Of a stretch of DNA of 12,074 nucleotides, positions 1 to 7,461 are shown one piece after another. The notes beneath the pieces are model-generated. The model was not told the DNA's origin. It did not search any database and saw only the letters and a list, made by a program, of their open reading frames with translations. How positions within the stretch are numbered: the first letter of the stretch is position 1; the number at the start of each line of letters is the position of its first letter. The stretch is from Bacillota bacterium (GTDB lineage Bacteria; Bacillota; Clostridia; Christensenellales; Aristaeellaceae). The stretch is from NCBI GenBank assembly GCA_023416585.1, contig JAEZHM010000139.1, forward strand, positions 1 through 12,074, read 5' to 3'. Made by a program: the position numbers and the translations under genes.

Positions 1-814
1 GGCAAACAACTCTCCATATCCTGGCAGCGAGGAGGAGGGGGGCTATGTTCACTATCAGGAAAAGGTTGAAGGTAATAAAATTCGTGCCCGCAGCGAGAGC
101 TTCAACGACCACTTCTCCCAGGCAACCCTGTTTTGGAACAGCATGAGTGCACCCGAAAGGAAGCATATAATCGATGCATTTGCATTTGAGGCAGGTAAAG
201 TGAAGGACAAATGCATTAAGCAACGGGTGGTCGATATGTTTACCAATGTGGACTTGGAGCTGGGAAAGGCCATAGCGAATAAAATCGGAGCCACACCCCC
301 CACCACAGGTGGTTCAATGATGACGAAAGCATCTCCTGCCCTCAGCCAGGCAAATACAGTTAAAACAGCCCGAACAAGGAAAGTCGCGATAATTATTGCC
401 GAGGGGTTTGATTATAATCAGGTTGATTCGGTTATTAAAGCACTGCAGGCCGAAGGCGCTCAAGCGGCTATTATAAGCGATAAGCTTGGGATGATAACAA
501 GCTCGAATGGCATTCAAATGGAAGCAGTAAAATCATTTATCACGGATTCCTCGGTCGTTTTTGACGCTGTATATATTGACGGAGGTAAAAATGCAGACGC
601 ATACTTTATAATGGAGGCATGCAAGTTTATAAAGGAAGCGTTCATGCACTATAAGCCCATTGCCGGAACAAATGAAGGTAAGGCATGGATTGAAAATGAA
701 AAGATGGGCAATAGCCTTGGCGTCTTCCTTGGATATGCCGGGAACAATGAGTTTATAGGTCAATTTATCCAGGGTGTTGCGTTCCATCGATTTTGGGATC
801 GAATACTTGCATAG
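1..814 (+). CDS. katE: Large-subunit (clade 2, KatE-type) catalase, C-terminal part
   Basis: Partial gene entering from the left edge; the frame is open from base 2 to the TAG at 812-814, about 270 residues. It decomposes hydrogen peroxide in the cytoplasm using heme; the heme pocket and catalytic His lie outside the window. The visible start carries clade 2 catalase signatures: GGYVHYQEKVEG, then KIRARSESFNDHFSQATLFW, then RVVDMFTNVDLEL. After a linker of about 25 residues (TPPTTGG region), a flavodoxin/DJ-1/PfpI-like domain begins at KVAIIIAEGFD and runs to the end (FHRFWDRILA). This appended domain separates large-subunit catalases (roughly 650-750 residues) from small ones. The ATG at 143 is internal and is not the start. 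A terminator follows directly, so this is the last gene of its transcript. The family call is firm; the symbol is by family resemblance. Confidence 0.93.
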   Translation, partial: ANNSPYPGSEEEGGYVHYQEKVEGNKIRARSESFNDHFSQATLFWNSMSAPERKHIIDAFAFEAGKVKDKCIKQRVVDMFTNVDLELGKAIANKIGATPPTTGGSMMTKASPALSQANTVKTARTRKVAIIIAEGFDYNQVDSVIKALQAEGAQAAIISDKLGMITSSNGIQMEAVKSFITDSSVVFDAVYIDGGKNADAYFIMEACKFIKEAFMHYKPIAGTNEGKAWIENEKMGNSLGVFLGYAGNNEFIGQFIQGVAFHRFWDRILA

Positions 815-839
815 TAGCATTTAAGCAAAATAAAGTTCA

Positions 840-868
840 AACCCGGCAACTTTGCCGGGTTATTTTCT
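840..868 (+). terminator. Rho-independent terminator after the catalase
   Basis: Perfect inverted repeat AACCCGGCAA / TTGCCGGGTT (840-849 and 852-861). It would fold as a 9-bp stem with a 4-nt loop and is followed by ATTTTCTG. It lies 25 nt after the catalase stop. Confidence 0.85.
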
Positions 869-895
869 GTTGATATACCCTGATATTAGAGAAAG

Positions 896-904
896 TGATA
901 TACT
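896..904 (+). promoter_or_regulatory. Possible extended -10 promoter for the dehydrogenase gene
   Basis: TGATATACT matches an extended -10 (TGN plus TATACT); no good -35 box lies at 16-18 bp. It falls between the catalase terminator and the TTG start at 951. TGATAT occurs three times here, at 871, 881 and 896, the first and last within the longer match TGATATAC. This could be a regulator site or chance in AT-rich DNA. Confidence 0.35.
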
Positions 905-950
905 GTGCTGCAAGGGATATTCTGGAAATCTATGAAGTGGGTGAAAAAGA

Positions 951-1892
951 TTGAGAATATTAATTTATGGTGCGGGTGTTATTGGCAGTATTTTTGCAGG
1001 AAAACTTGCTATAGCAGGAAATGATGTCACTGTGCTGGCACGCGGGAATAGGCTTACAGAACTGAAAAATGAAGGGGTTGTTCTGGTTAATCCTAAAACA
1101 ATGAAAGTTGAACAAGCTGCAGTCCATGTGATTGATACGTTGTTGCCGAATGATAACTATGACTACATTATTGTTACAATGCAAACAACACAGGTAGATA
1201 GCGTTTTACCGATATTATCTAAAAACTGCTCAAAGAATATTGTGTTTATCGTTAATAAGGCAAGCGGATATGAAGAATGGGCAGCCGCCGTTGGCAAAGA
1301 CCGACTTTTGATTGGCTTCCCGTCTGCCGGGGGAGAACGTAAAAATGCAAAGGTCTATTATTTTGTCGGGAAAGGTATTCTGAGGGCTTTTCAAACTACA
1401 ACTTTTGGCGAATACTGTGGTGAAAAATCCGAGCGTGTTAAAACCTTAATTCAAATTTTTAACCGGGCAAAAATACCTGCGGTATTTAACAAAAATATGG
1501 ATGCATGGCAAAAGACGCATGTTGCATTAGTGACAAATATAGCCAATGCTTTATATGGATTTGATTGTGATAATTTTAAGTTGGGCCGTTCTTATAAAGA
1601 TGTTAAGCAAATGCTCAGAGGAATACAAGAAGGAAGACAAGTACTAAGGAAAATCGGCATAAATCCTACCCCGAAAAAATTATTCTGGTTAGACATACAG
1701 GCATCTATATTGGCGATTTTCTTTTCAATTTTTATGAGAACAACACTTGCTGAAACCACAATGGCCAAGCATTGCGTTACAGCAAAATCCGAGATGGTAT
1801 GTTTGCAACAAGAGTTTGATGTATTAATAAAAAAAAGCGGGGTTGATGCACCGGCAATCAGCAATTTGAAAAAAAACTTATACAGGCCATAA
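951..1892 (+). CDS. Ketopantoate reductase-like (ApbA/PanE family) NAD(P)-dependent dehydrogenase
   Basis: 313 residues, the usual length for the ApbA/PanE family, whose members reduce 2-oxo acids such as ketopantoate with NADPH in the cytoplasm. The N-terminus is a Rossmann fold with the dinucleotide loop GAGVIG at residues 7-12. In the C-terminal helical domain, WQKTHVALVTNIANALY (from residue 186) resembles the catalytic-lysine region, with K188 as the likely catalytic Lys. A hydrophobic stretch around residues 243-260 (ASILAIFFSIF) is seen in distant members. The start is TTG at 951: an in-frame TGA at 942-944 rules out an upstream start and the Rossmann strand begins at once. The ribosome site is weak (GGGTG at 939-943). 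A DUF2200 gene follows 11 nt later, probably co-transcribed. No other pantothenate gene is nearby, so true PanE activity is doubtful and no symbol is given. Confidence 0.85.
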   Translation: MRILIYGAGVIGSIFAGKLAIAGNDVTVLARGNRLTELKNEGVVLVNPKTMKVEQAAVHVIDTLLPNDNYDYIIVTMQTTQVDSVLPILSKNCSKNIVFIVNKASGYEEWAAAVGKDRLLIGFPSAGGERKNAKVYYFVGKGILRAFQTTTFGEYCGEKSERVKTLIQIFNRAKIPAVFNKNMDAWQKTHVALVTNIANALYGFDCDNFKLGRSYKDVKQMLRGIQEGRQVLRKIGINPTPKKLFWLDIQASILAIFFSIFMRTTLAETTMAKHCVTAKSEMVCLQQEFDVLIKKSGVDAPAISNLKKNLYRP

Positions 1893-1903
1893 GGAGTGAC
1901 ATT

Positions 1904-2254
1904 ATGACGAACGAACGCGTTTACAAGATGGCATTTTCAAGTGTCTACCCATTACTCGTCCAAAAGGCGGAGCGCAAAGGGCGTTCTAAATCTGAAGTCG
2001 ACACTGTGATTTGTTGGTTGACGGGGTATGACGATTTCGGCTTACAATCACAAATTGCTAAGAATGTCGATTACGAAACTTTCTTTAACGAAGCTCCGAA
2101 GATAAATCCGAACGCTTGTAAGATTTCAGGTGTGATTTGCGGGCATCGTGTCGAGGAAATACAAGAACCTCTTATGCAGAAAATCAGATGGCTTGACAAA
2201 CTGGTGGATGAATTGGCAAAAGGCAAGTCGATGGAGAAAATTTTAAGAACCTAA
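1904..2254 (+). CDS. DUF2200 domain-containing protein
   Basis: 116-residue soluble protein recognised as DUF2200 by its N-terminal pattern: YKMAFSSVYPLLVQKAERKG, then a Ser/Lys/Glu turn and VICWLTGYD around residues 44-52. The family is small, single-domain and of unknown biochemical function. No signal peptide or membrane segment is seen. ATG at 1904 is preceded by AAGGAGTGAC, a good ribosome site 7-8 nt away. It follows the dehydrogenase by 11 nt and is probably in the same transcript. No convincing plus-strand terminator follows; the hairpin at 2319-2342 may stop transcripts from both sides. Confidence 0.85.
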   Translation: MTNERVYKMAFSSVYPLLVQKAERKGRSKSEVDTVICWLTGYDDFGLQSQIAKNVDYETFFNEAPKINPNACKISGVICGHRVEEIQEPLMQKIRWLDKLVDELAKGKSMEKILRT

Positions 2255-2310
2255 ATTTTCGATTACTTATAATAAAAGGCACCTACACACGTCTGTCCAA
2301 TGCCTTGCTT

Positions 2311-2342
2311 GCAACAAAAAAGCACCGGAAAACCGGTGCTTT
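2311..2342 (-). terminator. Terminator of the minus-strand PH-domain gene (possibly bidirectional)
   Basis: Perfect 10-bp stem AAAGCACCGG / CCGGTGCTTT (2319-2328 and 2333-2342) with a 4-nt loop. Read on the minus strand it ends in a T-rich run (TTTTTTG), so it best serves the leftward gene ending at 2365. On the plus strand only three Ts follow, but it could also stop transcripts from the DUF2200 gene. A weaker 6-bp pair AAGGCA / TGCCTT lies just left, about 2276-2306. Confidence 0.75.
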
Positions 2343-2364
2343 GCTATATATCTGCGCAATTGCA

Positions 2365-2796
2365 TCAAGGAATATCTCGGTCTCTTCTTTCAAGGTTTTG
2401 GCATCTCTGAGCCAATGCCTTGTAAAACTCCTCACGGTCTTTGGGCGAAATATATGTAGTCCCCATAATGTAGCCTTTATCGTGCTGACATATTTAAATG
2501 CGTTCGCGTGATAACGCCATGGAGGACAAAAAATTCCGGCTCAGTTTGAGCGACTTGATTTTTTCATAATGTATTTTTTCATAAAAAGGACCTAATCTAC
2601 AATAAAGGTAATCCTCTTTCAATTCAAAATATGATCCAAAGTATATCCACAATATGATTACTAGTGCCGGTATACCTATGAAACAGCCTACTTCTCTTTC
2701 TTCAGCAGGTAAAAAAATCATAGCGGTAATGATGATCATAACTGTGAACCATAGTAGTAAGCTTACCCATAAATCAATTTTAGATTTTTTGAGCAT
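2365..2796 (-). pseudogene. Small membrane PH-domain-like protein (bPH_4/DUF1200-like), interrupted by an in-frame stop
   Basis: Leftward gene split by one stop codon. From ATG at 2796 it codes 100 residues: two membrane segments (about 9-29 and 38-54), then the start of a small beta domain (YFELKEDYLYCRLGPFYEKI, SSMALSRERI). TAA at 2494-2496 interrupts it. The same frame continues for 42 codons to TGA at 2365-2367 with the expected end of the domain (GYIMGTTYISPKDREEFYKA). No frameshift is needed: restoring the stop to GAA, one base, gives a continuous 143-residue protein of normal family length. ATG at 2796 is preferred because AAGGGGG lies 6 nt upstream; the longer start at 2826 has no ribosome site and overlaps the predicted -10. 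The gene keeps a promoter and terminator, so the change looks recent. Function of intact members is unknown. Family call moderately sure; the internal stop is directly seen. Confidence 0.75.
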
Positions 2797-2802
2797 TATA
2801 AA

Positions 2803-2809
2803 CCCCCTT
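2803..2809 (-). promoter_or_regulatory. Ribosome binding site fixing the PH-domain gene start
   Basis: AAGGGGG on the minus strand, 6 nt before ATG at 2796. It selects this start over the in-frame ATG at 2826. Confidence 0.7.
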
Positions 2810-2824
2810 AAGAAGCTTGCCTTC

Positions 2825-2830
2825 ATTATA
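2825..2830 (-). promoter_or_regulatory. Possible -10 box for the minus-strand gene
   Basis: TATAAT on the minus strand, 16 nt before the AAGGGGG ribosome site. No clear -35 box is seen at 16-18 bp, so this is a weak call. Confidence 0.35.
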
Positions 2831-3031
2831 TTTCTTTTCAGTGTTTTTTACGAGTGAAATTAAAAGCGGTGGTGGAACTATGCAGCACTGCTTTGTTTTT
2901 TACATGTACTTCTATGCCAGTAGTTTGTCGTTTTGCGAATGGTGATTTTCCATGTAGTAAATGAGAAGTTATTCTGCAGAAATTTCTAAGTTTAGTTATA
3001 ACCTCAGTGTTCTCCGAATCAGTTGACCATA
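2831..3031. other. Divergent intergenic stretch with no recognisable gene
   Basis: Part of the 357-nt gap between the leftward PH-domain gene (start 2796) and the rightward hydrolase (start 3154). It carries the leftward -10 at its left end and leads into the rightward promoter at 3032. A 21-codon frame at about 2880 (MQHCFVFYMYF...) has a GGTGG sequence before it but no recognisable content. I see no RNA structure or repeat in the middle. Confidence 0.5.
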
Positions 3032-3040
3032 TGGTATAAT
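3026..3040 (+). promoter_or_regulatory. Extended -10 promoter with overlapping palindrome, upstream of the hydrolase operon
   Basis: TGGTATAAT at 3032-3040 is a full extended -10. A perfect 10-bp palindrome ACCATATGGT (3026-3035) overlaps its left edge, placed where a repressor could block RNA polymerase. No -35 is found at proper spacing; TTGACC at 3023 is too close. The predicted start near 3047 gives a leader of about 107 nt, inside which a 32-codon frame (ATG 3077, stop 3173-3175) overlaps the next gene's start. Confidence 0.55.
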
Positions 3041-3153
3041 GGAAAAAAGAATAAAATTGTAATTTGGGTGTGTTTTATGAGCACGGTTAAATTGCAGATT
3101 AAGCAAATAACACTAAGTGCAGACGTGAAACAGCATCAAATAAGAGGTGGTTT

Positions 3154-3858
3154 GTGGAAGATATATTTGTTTTGAATGTAAAGTATAAGTTTGGTGATAT
3201 AGAAGATGTTATCCATCCTGTTATTTTAAGAGATAATAATGAAATGATACTGGTTGACTGTGGATATACGGGCTTTATGCCTGTTATAGAAAATGCCATG
3301 TTAGCGGAGAATTTAGATTGCAACCGGCTTAGCAAGATTTTTATAACACATCATGATCATGATCATATGGGTGCTTTGGCGGATTTTAAGCAAAAATACC
3401 CAACTATAAAAATTATCGCAAGTGAGATTGAAGCTCCATATATTGAGGGAGAAAAGAAGTCACTACGCTTAGAACAAGCAGAATCACTTCAAAATTCTTT
3501 AGATGAAGAACAGAAGTCCTTTGGAAAGGCTTTTTGTGCTATTCTTAGAAGTGTTAAGCCTGCTAAGGTTGACTTGTACGTGCATGATGGCGATGTTATG
3601 GACTGGTGCGGCGGATGTGTTATTGTCGGCACCCCCGGGCATACCCCGGGTCATATATCCTTATATTTAAAGAAATCAAAAACCTTTATAACAGGTGATG
3701 CAGCTGCACTTAAAAATGATCAGTTGGTTGTTGCAAACCCGCAGTTTACATTAGATATAGAGAACACAGCTAAATCTATATCAAAGATATTACGATATGA
3801 TGTTGATACGTACATTTGCTACCATGGAGGCGTACAAACACGAAAAACCAGTTCCTAA
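3154..3858 (+). CDS. Metallo-beta-lactamase-fold hydrolase
   Basis: 234-residue cytoplasmic protein of the MBL superfamily, which uses one or two metal ions (Zn, Fe or Mn) for hydrolysis or redox chemistry. Metal ligands in order: H66-x-D68-x-D70-H71 in THHDHDHMG (a variant of HxHxDH with Asp in the second position), H163 in GTPGHTPGH, D182 in TGDA, and H224 in YHGG. The ligand set is complete, so an active enzyme is expected; the substrate cannot be told. The start is GTG at 3154, with AGAGGTGG at 3143-3150; beta-strand sequence begins immediately. The last residues after YHGG (VQTRKTSS) are not a recognisable family ending. First gene of a probable four-gene unit; the DUF1905 gene starts 22 nt after its stop. 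Confidence 0.87.
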   Translation: MEDIFVLNVKYKFGDIEDVIHPVILRDNNEMILVDCGYTGFMPVIENAMLAENLDCNRLSKIFITHHDHDHMGALADFKQKYPTIKIIASEIEAPYIEGEKKSLRLEQAESLQNSLDEEQKSFGKAFCAILRSVKPAKVDLYVHDGDVMDWCGGCVIVGTPGHTPGHISLYLKKSKTFITGDAAALKNDQLVVANPQFTLDIENTAKSISKILRYDVDTYICYHGGVQTRKTSS

Positions 3859-3880
3859 GAATGAAAAGCAGGATGGATAT

Positions 3881-4168
3881 ATGACAAGTAAAACATATGA
3901 ATTTGAAGCCATCATTCAAAAAGTTCCTGATGTAGACGGCGCTTACATCAAATTCCCGTATGATGTGAAAGAGGAATTAGGAAAGGGCAGAGTAAAAGTT
4001 CACGCTACATTTGACGGTGAACCTTATGACGGCAGTGTGGTGAATATGGGGGTTAAAAATGCCGACGGTTCGATCTGCTACATTATTGGAATTCGTAAAG
4101 ATATCCGTGCTAAAATCGGCAAGCAAGTGGGAGATACTGTGAAAGTAATTATTCAGGAACGTGCGTGA
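3881..4168 (+). CDS. DUF1905 domain-containing protein
   Basis: 95 residues. The sequence TYEFEAIIQKVPDVDGAYIK, then FPYDVKEELGKGRVKVHATF and IIGIRKDIRAKIGKQVGDTV, matches DUF1905 along its whole length. The family is a small all-beta domain of unknown function, often alone and sometimes fused to a YdeI-type domain. ATG at 3881 is chosen over the ATG at 3797 in the same frame: AGGA lies 7 nt upstream (3870-3873), the domain begins two residues later, and the longer version would overlap the hydrolase coding region. No signal peptide or membrane segment. It lies 22 nt after the hydrolase, hence probably the same transcript. Confidence 0.85.
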   Translation: MTSKTYEFEAIIQKVPDVDGAYIKFPYDVKEELGKGRVKVHATFDGEPYDGSVVNMGVKNADGSICYIIGIRKDIRAKIGKQVGDTVKVIIQERA

Positions 4169-4238
4169 TTTATAGGGTTTACACAGCTGCAGCTCTCAGC
4201 TTCCTATTTACTACCAAATATAACTCCAGAGGTATGAA

Positions 4239-5294
4239 ATGCTTATACAAAAAGTCGAAAAAGTATTAAGTAAGCAAGCAACGAAAGCAAAGACATTGCA
4301 ATTTGCCATGAGCATTCCCGATCATGGCATCAACTATTCCTATTCTAATACAACACATAATCAGCGTTTTCACAGTGCCAGTGTAGGGAAGTTGATGACA
4401 TCCACATTGATTTTCATGGCTGTTGAGAAGGGATTATTGAGCTTAGACACACGCGTGCATACGATTTTTGAACGTGGCATGTTGGATAAGCTTTTTGTGT
4501 TTGAGGGACATGACTATCAAGATGAAATCACAATAAAGCATCTGTTAGGCCATACTTCAGGTATGAATGACTACTTTGAGAGTAAAACTTTTGATGGGTC
4601 TTTATTTATAGATGATGTGCTCAGTAATCCGGATATCTTCTGGAAACCTGTCGATGTTCTCGATTTTACCAGAAATCGTCAAAGCGCTGTCGCGATTCCC
4701 GGAACAAAGTTTTTCTATTCCGATACCGGCTATATTTTGCTGGGCATTGTTCTTGAAACTGTTTTTGGAATGCCGTACCATCAGGTACTTGAAACATATC
4801 TTTTTAGACCTGCCGACATGCGGGAAACAACATTATGTTATTACGGAGAAGCTTTTGATAAAAACGCATTAGCCCCTCTATATATCAATGGCGTTGATGT
4901 TCACCTTTTTAAAAGCTTAAGCTGTGACTTTTCCGGAGGAGGATTATCAACCACTGCTGAAGATTTAGTGAAGTTTCTTGAGTATTTTCACGAAGGTAGT
5001 TTTATCACGCAGCAGTCTATAAGTCAGATGCTTCAATTTGATAACCGCTTTCAACAAGGGCTCTATTATGGTTTAGGTATGATGCAAGTTCGGTTTTCCG
5101 AATTTTTCTTCTTGCTAAAAATGTTGCCTAAACTACAGGGTCACTTAGGCGTAACAGGTGTGCATGCATGGTATGATCCCGCATCTAAAGCGAGCTTTGT
5201 TTTGAATGTAGGAAGCACCAAAGATATTGCTATGAGTTTTAGGCTGCTTATCAGTATTCTTCAGATTGTATATCGAGAATTGAGTAAGAGCTGA
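4239..5294 (+). CDS. Beta-lactamase-family (class C-like) serine hydrolase
   Basis: 351 residues, the size of class C-like serine hydrolases and esterases. Active-site motifs in order: S48-V-G-K51 (SxxK with nucleophilic Ser and general-base Lys), Y160-S-D162 in the YxN position (the YSDTGY form common outside true beta-lactamases), and H302-L-G304 in GHLGVTG (the KTG-equivalent HxG). HLLGHTSGMNDYF around residues 101-113 is another family hallmark. There is no signal peptide, so it probably acts inside the cell as an esterase, peptidase or amidase; antibiotic resistance is not implied. ATG at 4239 is preceded by AGAGGT at 9 nt. It lies 70 nt after the DUF1905 gene with no terminator between, and 54 nt before the diguanylate cyclase gene. 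Substrate unknown. Confidence 0.87.
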   Translation: MLIQKVEKVLSKQATKAKTLQFAMSIPDHGINYSYSNTTHNQRFHSASVGKLMTSTLIFMAVEKGLLSLDTRVHTIFERGMLDKLFVFEGHDYQDEITIKHLLGHTSGMNDYFESKTFDGSLFIDDVLSNPDIFWKPVDVLDFTRNRQSAVAIPGTKFFYSDTGYILLGIVLETVFGMPYHQVLETYLFRPADMRETTLCYYGEAFDKNALAPLYINGVDVHLFKSLSCDFSGGGLSTTAEDLVKFLEYFHEGSFITQQSISQMLQFDNRFQQGLYYGLGMMQVRFSEFFFLLKMLPKLQGHLGVTGVHAWYDPASKASFVLNVGSTKDIAMSFRLLISILQIVYRELSKS

Positions 5295-5348
5295 TAAGAA
5301 CACAAATAACTGTACCCATGCAGTTGGATTAAGGGTTGGTGTATAGAA

Positions 5349-7298
5349 ATGAAGCAAGAGCAGATCCCTGTATATATTCGTAAGTTGCTTTTATTCGTAA
5401 TTTTACTAATTGTAATTTTAGTAATAGGGGGATGTTCCGACCAACTATCCGATTCCGGTCCTAAGGCTATAAAGGGAACAATAGACTTTACGCAGGTAGA
5501 TTTTAAAAATGGCAGTGTTCAGTTAGATGGAGAATGGGAGTTTTATTGGAACGTACTCCTAGAACCCGACGAAATAGCACCCGAACTGAAAACCGGGTAT
5601 ATCGCTATCCCGGGTACATGGAATAAATACGCAACAGACCAAGGAACGATATTGGGAGTCGGCTATGCAACCTATCGACTGACAATTTTAACAGACCGAG
5701 ATGATGGGTTGGCCTTAAAAATACCAAGGGTGCTTACCGCATACAAACTATGGGTGAATGGAGAGTTGACCGCCGCTGCCGGAACAGTAGGTAAAACCAT
5801 AGATACATCGACACCTCAGTATCTTCCTCAGGTTGCTATTATTGATACACAGCAAGGAAAAAACGAGATTGTTGATCAAGTTTCTAATTTACACCACCGA
5901 AGCGGGGGAATATTGGAAAGCATAAAACTTGGTAATGAACAAGAAATCCTGGGACTGCGATATGGAAGCATAGCGAATAATGTCTTTTTGTTTGGAAGCC
6001 TGCTATTTGCGGGGGCCTATCATCTTGCCTTGTTTTTCTTCAGAAAAAAGAATACCGCTGCATTTTATTTCGGGTTATTTTGCGTGTTAATCGCGATTAG
6101 AACTTTACTGGTGGGAGAATGCTATTTAATTTATATATTCCCCACATTCCATTGGGAAATTGCACATAAGCTCATGACATTAAGTTACTACTTAGGTGTA
6201 CCGCTAATACTAATGTTTTTCCTATCGGTTTTCCCAAAATATTTTCATAGCAGTATGATTAAAGCAGCTCAAATTATCGGGGCAGTGTTTGGTATTCTGG
6301 TTATGCTTACGCCTGCCAGGATTTTCACCATTTTCAACCCTATATACCAGGTATGGACAATTATTATAATCCTATATTTATTTGCTACTTTAATTAGAAT
6401 AGCATTTCATAAAGAAGAAGATAGCTTGCTAATTATGTTAGGTGCAACCGCCTTATTATTAACTACTGTAAACGATATTGTTTTTCTCAGCATATGGATG
6501 AACGATAAAGGCCCTACGTTTTTAAGGGCAATATTTAGAGCGGGAAATCTTAGCTCGGTAGGACAGTTTGTTTTCGCATTTACAAACTCTTTATTATTGG
6601 CGAAAAGATTCTCTGCCGCTTTAGAACAAGAGGAAGTTATAACCAAAGAGCTTACGGAAGTAAATAAAAATTTAGATCAAATAGTATTACAACGTACTGA
6701 AGCGTTGGTTCAAACAAATCAAAAAGTAGAACAGCAGAAGCTTGAATTAGAGAAAATGAACCGGCAACTTTGGAAACTCTCCTTAAAAGATCCTTTAACA
6801 AAACTATGGAACAGAAGGAAATATGATGATTACATAAAATTAGAATGGAATCGATGCTTAAGGCATCAAAGATCGATTGCATTATTACTTCTGGATATTG
6901 ACTATTTCAAAGAATACAATGATTACCACGGACACTTAGACGGGGATGTATGCCTTACAAAAATTGGTCGTGTCATGAAGGATTCATTGATGCGTTCTAC
7001 TGACATGGCATTTCGCTATGGAGGAGAAGAATTTATCGTAGTATTACCTGAAACAACGAAAGTAGAAGCTATAAACATTGCCAATATTTTAAGACAAAAA
7101 ATTGAGGCGTTGCATATCGCACATGGGCAATCGCCGGTGAGCAGTTATGTTACCGTAAGCATAGGGGGCGCTCTTACAATACCAAATACCGATGCGTCCC
7201 ATGAGGATTTATTTAAAGCTGCTGACAAAGCTTTATATAACGCAAAAGCTTATGGCAGAAATCAATTTGTGTTTCATGAAAATGACGAGAAACAATGA
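5349..7298 (+). CDS. Membrane diguanylate cyclase with 7TM-DISM-type sensor and GGDEF domain
   Basis: 649 residues; predicted to make cyclic di-GMP from two GTP at the membrane. Order: hydrophobic N-terminus (12-28) ending in a lipobox-like IGG-C29; an extracellular jelly-roll domain (about 40-200; LDGEWEFYWN, IPGTWN, YRLTI, LHHRSGGI); a 7TM-DISM-like set of membrane helices (about 207-425); a coiled coil (about 428-475); and a GGDEF domain (about 476-643). The active site is intact: D516 and D518 near FK..ND, and GGEEF at 558-562. R549-S-T-D552 lies five residues before it, a standard RxxD product-inhibition site. ATG at 5349 follows AAGGGTTGG at 5330-5338. It is the last gene before the terminator at 7340 and probably shares a transcript with the three genes upstream. 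The ligand sensed by the outer domain is unknown; a carbohydrate-like ligand is only inference from the fold. Confidence 0.9.
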   Translation: MKQEQIPVYIRKLLLFVILLIVILVIGGCSDQLSDSGPKAIKGTIDFTQVDFKNGSVQLDGEWEFYWNVLLEPDEIAPELKTGYIAIPGTWNKYATDQGTILGVGYATYRLTILTDRDDGLALKIPRVLTAYKLWVNGELTAAAGTVGKTIDTSTPQYLPQVAIIDTQQGKNEIVDQVSNLHHRSGGILESIKLGNEQEILGLRYGSIANNVFLFGSLLFAGAYHLALFFFRKKNTAAFYFGLFCVLIAIRTLLVGECYLIYIFPTFHWEIAHKLMTLSYYLGVPLILMFFLSVFPKYFHSSMIKAAQIIGAVFGILVMLTPARIFTIFNPIYQVWTIIIILYLFATLIRIAFHKEEDSLLIMLGATALLLTTVNDIVFLSIWMNDKGPTFLRAIFRAGNLSSVGQFVFAFTNSLLLAKRFSAALEQEEVITKELTEVNKNLDQIVLQRTEALVQTNQKVEQQKLELEKMNRQLWKLSLKDPLTKLWNRRKYDDYIKLEWNRCLRHQRSIALLLLDIDYFKEYNDYHGHLDGDVCLTKIGRVMKDSLMRSTDMAFRYGGEEFIVVLPETTKVEAINIANILRQKIEALHIAHGQSPVSSYVTVSIGGALTIPNTDASHEDLFKAADKALYNAKAYGRNQFVFHENDEKQ

Positions 7299-7339
7299 GG
7301 AAATTCAAACAGTTGAAATGAGTTATAAAGAAGCATTAA

Positions 7340-7385
7340 AAATAAATGGCCCCAGTGAATTGAATGGGCCATTTATTTAATTTTG
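7340..7385 (+). terminator. Strong terminator after the diguanylate cyclase
   Basis: Perfect 13-bp stem: AAATAAATGGCCC at 7340-7352 and GGGCCATTTATTT at 7366-7378, followed by AATTTTGG. It separates the operon ending at 7298 from the metal-related unit starting at 7632. The 333-nt gap 7299-7631 otherwise holds the palindrome cluster and leader described separately; 7386-7461 shows nothing recognisable. Confidence 0.9.
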
Positions 7386-7461
7386 GCAAGAAGAAAAGTT
7401 AAATGGTAACTGGTTTGGTTAAATGGAATGTTTCAAGGCTAATCTAGATTTATAAAGAGTT

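Noticed and set aside
533..820. Antisense frames across the catalase tail and other large genes
   Set aside because: They mirror coding sequence on the opposite strand, with no ribosome site or recognisable domain.
3023..3040. TTGACC and TATAAT as a -35/-10 pair
   Set aside because: They are only 6 bp apart; a sigma-A promoter needs about 17 bp. The extended -10 reading is used instead.
3797..3880. N-terminal extension of the DUF1905 protein, or a frameshifted tail of the hydrolase (YKHEKPVPKNEKQ)
   Set aside because: The extension lacks a ribosome site and overlaps the hydrolase. I cannot show that these residues belong to the hydrolase family's C-terminus, so no frameshift is claimed.
4185..4194. 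AGCTGCAGCT palindrome between the DUF1905 and serine hydrolase genes
   Set aside because: Only 10 bp, with no promoter or T-run nearby; likely chance.
7192..7380. 62-residue frame across the end of the diguanylate cyclase
   Set aside because: It lies out of frame in a well-conserved GGDEF domain and runs through the terminator stem; no ribosome site.
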